The notes beneath the pieces are model-generated. The model saw nothing but the letters and a program-made list of their open reading frames with translations, was not told where the DNA came from and did not search any database. From positions 12,558,510 through 12,622,509 of the forward strand of contig CM068315.1 of the NCBI GenBank assembly GCA_034766995.1: a DNA stretch of 64,000 nucleotides, read 5' to 3'. Positions 61,178 to 64,000 of the stretch are shown here, piece after piece (position 1 is the first letter of the stretch; each line of letters begins with the position of its first letter). Position numbers and translations under genes: made by a program. This DNA comes from Acanthacorydalis orientalis. Its lineage: Eukaryota; Arthropoda; Insecta; Megaloptera; Corydalidae.

Positions 61178-61742
61178 ATATTAGTATGTCTATATGAATA
61201 TCACTGATAGATTATTTGCAACATTATAGTTTTTTGTGGATAATTTTGATTATATATAAAGTGACGGGCAGAATTATTTGCACAATTGGGGATTTAAAGT
61301 AAAACAGCATTTAAAAAATATATTTTTAACAAATGCAATTTATTTACTTAATACAATTATTTTTTATTTATTACCTTTTAAATTGTACAAAAAAGGAATC
61401 AAATAAAAAATAATTAGAAAAATATACATACGTTTATATAATAACCCATACTTTTGCTTGGACATATTTTTTCACTTAAAATGGTTTAAACGTGTTAAAA
61501 CCTATACAAACTCTCTTTTAAAAGAACAAATTGAGGAAATCCTTTTTATAATGCACTTAACAGTCATTCTCATTCATATTGCATAGAAAACATTTATTTA
61601 GTTCAGTAGTTTTCTTTTCTTAATAATATGCGGTAAAGGAAAAGAAACCATAGAAGGTGAAAGAAAAATCATTTTACGTTTAGCAATGAAAATAAAACCT
61701 TTAATGAAATTGAAAAAATAACTGGAAGAAGCTGTTATACTA
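60940..61742. repeat. Right arm of the large inverted repeat
   Basis: Reverse-complement partner of 59805-60602. Contains CACTAGAGGGCTTTGCC (61003-61019), CGGTACTTTCGCCC, a TA tract at 61130-61172, and Tc1 copy C. Confidence 0.8.
61260..61742 (+). pseudogene. Tc1-like copy C, N-terminal fragment cut off by a TA tract
   Basis: The terminus AGTGACGGGCAGAATTATTT (61260) is followed by the leader and a transposase start region reading CGKGKETIEGERKIILRL. After a small indel it continues to KITGRSCYT, matching the N-terminus of copy A. The element then runs directly into TATATATATA at 61744 and is not recovered beyond it. Confidence 0.85.
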
Positions 61743-62029
61743 TGTATATATATATATACACACTTGTATGTAAATTTATGTGCAAGGAAACGTATGAATA
61801 TAAAAAAAAATCAAGCGATTTCACAAAATTTCAAAAATTCAAAAATCCGAAAATAAATTTGGAGAAGGTGAAAGAACGAAGAAGTTGTCATTCGTATTAC
61901 GTGTTTCACTTACGTTTATTTTGTACATTTTATAAAAATATCCTCAACAGTATTCGAGACGGCGTAAAAAGTAATTAATTTTTATCAGACAACTCATTGG
62001 CTATTTAAATAAAATTTATCTTCACGCTC
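61743..62029. other. Short TA tract and unique AT-rich DNA
   Basis: A frame of 78 codons at 61742-61978 starts in the TA tract and has no known motif. Confidence 0.5.
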
Positions 62030-62700
62030 GTGTAGTTCTCTTGTACATGTAAACTACTTCCTTGTTTGCAACGATACCTCTTTATTTTGTCTCGTATAAA
62101 CTTTACACAGTGTAGAAGGGTGTCGTTGTCGACAACACTTGGTCTAAAATGGCCCTAAAAAGTAATTAGTTCCTATTCACGCATTACGTGCGGCATCCTA
62201 CCCCGTCGTAATTATATCCTTTTAACACGAAACCTGTCATGTGCACCTTAATTAATTCACCTGCTGAACGGCGCGCAAATGCATTCTGAACATTCTGACA
62301 ATATCCCTCGGGCGTAACACAACGTCAGATTATATTCACGATTCTGATTATTGATCAGTTCGCAGGTGTCGGCGCGGTTAACACGTACGGCACATGTGTA
62401 TGTCACGTGCGCGTCCTCCGTGTGCTATCATTGTTGATCCAGTGACCTCTTCTCGTGTACTATGCGAGAGATTTATCGGACGCACTCGGCGGCATTTATT
62501 AATTATATAAATTTCGAGCGGATGAAATATACGGCCTACGTTATGAATACGCAATGTGTGTTTATCTAGGTTTTTCGTCGCATGTTTAAAATAATTCGCA
62601 TATATCCTATTTTGATCACGAGTCTGTAACAATGCTTTCTCTGTCGATATGTGCATGCGTACGTTTTTATCAGAAACATAAAGCACGTTCACTCTATCGA
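62030..62700. other. GC-richer island of unknown function
   Basis: About 670 bp with many CpGs (GGCGCGGTTAACACGTACGG, CACGTGCGCGTCC). A 104-codon open frame lies on the minus strand at 62378-62692, but it begins with GTG and has no recognised domain. On the minus strand AGCAG followed by GTGAAT near 62262 resembles a splice donor. This could be a promoter, enhancer or an exon of a host gene. Confidence 0.35.
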
Positions 62701-62910
62701 CATATTTAATATAAAAATAGCAGTAGAGAATTTTAAAAAATAGATTTGTAAAAACGCAAAAAAAGATGAGAAACTATTGTTCGCAATGAATGACATACAT
62801 TTTTAATAAATCGTAAATTGTTTAAAAACATTTTATGTTACGGGGACAAATCGAAATGCAAATATCATTTTAGAAATAAACATTTTTGATTCTATTTCCA
62901 TTCAGTCATT

Positions 62911-62939
62911 TTACTACATAATTCCTCTAAAGTCTATAC
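62911..62939 (-). pseudogene. Mariner C-terminal tail, part 2 (split by a hAT insertion)
   Basis: The minus strand reads CIDFRG, then with one extra base N-Y-V-x-K and stop. This is the end of the mariner C-terminal signature (K-C-I-x-x-x-G-D-Y-V-E-K-stop). It continues the fragment at 63605-63925 once the hAT element and one copy of its target duplication are removed. Confidence 0.6.
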
Positions 62940-63604
62940 CACGGGTGGGTAACTTGTTCGATAATAAGAGCCACATATAATACTTTTCATACATTTTTGA
63001 ATGTTCAAGAACCACAGAAAAAAATATTTTAAAACTGTATTTATTAAGTTGATAGAAAAATAATTGCGTTTTATGACTTTCGAATTCATATACAAAACCG
63101 CAATTATTTTCCTACCGACCTAATATAAATAATAAAAATACAACTATGTAGTAGTCCTACTCATCAAAGAAAATTACGTTTAATCTCTACTTGCTGAAGA
63201 CTTTGATTGAATCTTCATTTTTGCAGTTAAAAGTTACCAAGACAGTGTTAAAAATTACATTTTTAAAGATATTTTTCTCAAAAATTTTCACAACAACCCG
63301 TTCCGAATTTGGTTTTATTGCATTCAGCAAGATTTAATCAACAAGATTGTTTAGTTTTATATCTTTTTGAAGGATTGTTCATAACCGTGAGTCATCTTAA
63401 ACAGCAGTTTGGACACATAATGAAATGGATGTTTGAAAAGATAATGTAAATTACCCGTTTATGTATATAAAATATTCTAATATTGGTACATACTATACTG
63501 TTATAGATTATTAATATAAAAGTTTGGGAAAAATAGCAATGAAATCCAATGTTGTCTCGAGAGCTGCTCAGAGTAGTTTTGGGAGCCGCAGTTTACCCAC
63601 CCTT
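62940..63604. mobile_element. hAT MITE with perfect 8-bp target duplication
   Basis: GTCTATAC occurs on both sides (62932-62939 and 63605-63612). The left end is CACGGGTGGGTAACTTG, and the right end in reverse complement is AAGGGTGGGTAAACTGCGGC. Subterminal AAGAGCCACAT and GGGAGCCGCAG are typical of hAT MITEs of the GGGTGGGCAAAC type. No transposase is readable. A small mariner MITE lies inside at 63044-63123. Confidence 0.88.
63044..63123. mobile_element. 80-bp mariner deletion derivative (copy g) inside the hAT MITE
   Basis: The left end TTAAGTTGATAGAAAAATAA and the right end in reverse complement TTAGGTCGGTAGGAAAATAA belong to the same family as copies a-f. TA flanks both sides (63042-63043, 63124-63125). 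Practically everything between the terminal regions is gone. Confidence 0.88.
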
Positions 63605-63925
63605 GTCTATACATTTAGTCCAACGTATAAAGAGTTTCTAGATTCTGACCGAGAAACTTTTGGTCTCTTGCATGAGCGTACATAGATCGATTTAATGATT
63701 TCTTTATTAAAAAGAAACTTTTTTCTCCGAACTCGTCTTTTAATGTTTCAAAAAGGTAGCAGACCATTGGTACAAAATCGGAACCACATGATGATTGGTC
63801 CAAGAGCTCAAAACCTAGACTTTGAATCCAGTGATTTGTATTATTAACAATAGGAGGAATAGGAATAGAAGGAACATTTTGTAAAAGTGGCTCCGCGGGT
63901 GATCAAGAAGTTTCTTACAGAATAA
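63605..63925 (-). pseudogene. Mariner C-terminal transposase fragment, part 1
   Basis: A minus-strand frame contains LDQSSCGSDFVPMVCYLFET followed by LKDEFGEKSFF. It aligns with the mariner block around P-P-Y-S-P-D-L-A-P-S-D-x-x-L-F-x-x-L-K and keeps the third catalytic Asp (the D of SDFVP). It continues with ARDQKFLGQNLETLYT. With a one-base shift RWTKCID-type sequence (here IRWTKCID) reaches the hAT insertion point. Upstream, DHPRSHFYKM resembles the D-N-A-R-P-H block holding the second Asp, now altered. N-terminal parts lie outside or are lost. Confidence 0.65.
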
Positions 63926-64000
63926 AATCTAGAAACCCATTAAGCATTGTTCTTAGTGTATAAAATGAGAGTAAATTATGTAAAAAGAGAATTATAAAAT

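Noticed and set aside
62378..62692. 104-codon minus-strand frame as a protein-coding gene
   Set aside because: It begins with GTG, not ATG, has no recognised domain, and balanced composition alone makes long open frames more likely. Kept only as part of the GC-richer island.

Overview
This window is eukaryotic nuclear DNA, extremely AT-rich, with very long (TA)n and compound TA/TG/CA tracts, no operon-like gene packing, and many decayed DNA transposons. The mix of mariner (several lineages), Tc1, hAT, piggyBac-type MITEs and a Penelope-type hammerhead ribozyme points to an insect. Hymenoptera is my guess, because the few GC-richer islands keep many CpGs, but that is inference. I see no complete host protein-coding gene. 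The window looks like a large intergenic or intronic desert. The best candidate for host gene structure is a CpG-rich island at about 19.16-19.70 kb with a strong splice donor on the minus strand.

Layout. 0-9.9 kb: AT-rich DNA with TA tracts, a 526-bp hAT MITE (2875-3400), a GC-rich 58-bp sequence that recurs in the Tc1 complex (5455-5512), and an irritans-type mariner relic (5922-6504). 9.95-10.35 kb: a compact type-I hammerhead ribozyme on the minus strand (9958-9999) and a degenerate inverted second copy (10295-10340), read as a Penelope-like retroelement remnant. 11.2-16 kb: a piggyBac-like MITE, two deleted mariners and a 120-bp mariner-type MITE embedded in TA repeats. 16-19 kb: AT desert. 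19.16-19.70 kb: CpG-rich promoter/first-exon candidate. 20-29 kb: microsatellite-dense desert with an LTR/promoter-like block (27.6-27.96 kb). 29.3-33.7 kb: a MITE with repeated subterminal motifs and two more deleted mariners, one with an internal tandem duplication. 34-41 kb: a 310-bp TA tract and two GC-richer islands that share an inverted conserved motif. 41-47.5 kb: a TA-flanked MITE, a near-complete deleted mariner and a hAT relic. 50.1-50.7 kb: a hAT with a 110-codon open dimerisation-domain frame. 53.2-56.1 kb: a deleted mariner with an intact ATG-initiated helix-turn-helix frame, and an 820-bp mariner with both termini. 59.3-61.75 kb: Tc1 copies arranged with their flanks as an inverted repeat of about 0.8 kb per arm. 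62.9-63.9 kb: a three-level nest, a mariner MITE inside a hAT MITE inside a mariner C-terminus.

How they relate. Seven copies share the mariner ends beginning TTAGGTTGG and have lost the whole catalytic region. Several keep only the N-terminal DNA-binding part of the transposase, with different 3' deletion points, so they must have been moved in trans by an unseen full-length relative. Many TA-target elements abut (TA)n tracts. A dispersed repeat of about 130 bp that I cannot name occurs at least six times. The most noteworthy items are the hammerhead ribozyme, the Tc1 inverted-repeat complex, the triple nest and the unnamed repeat family.
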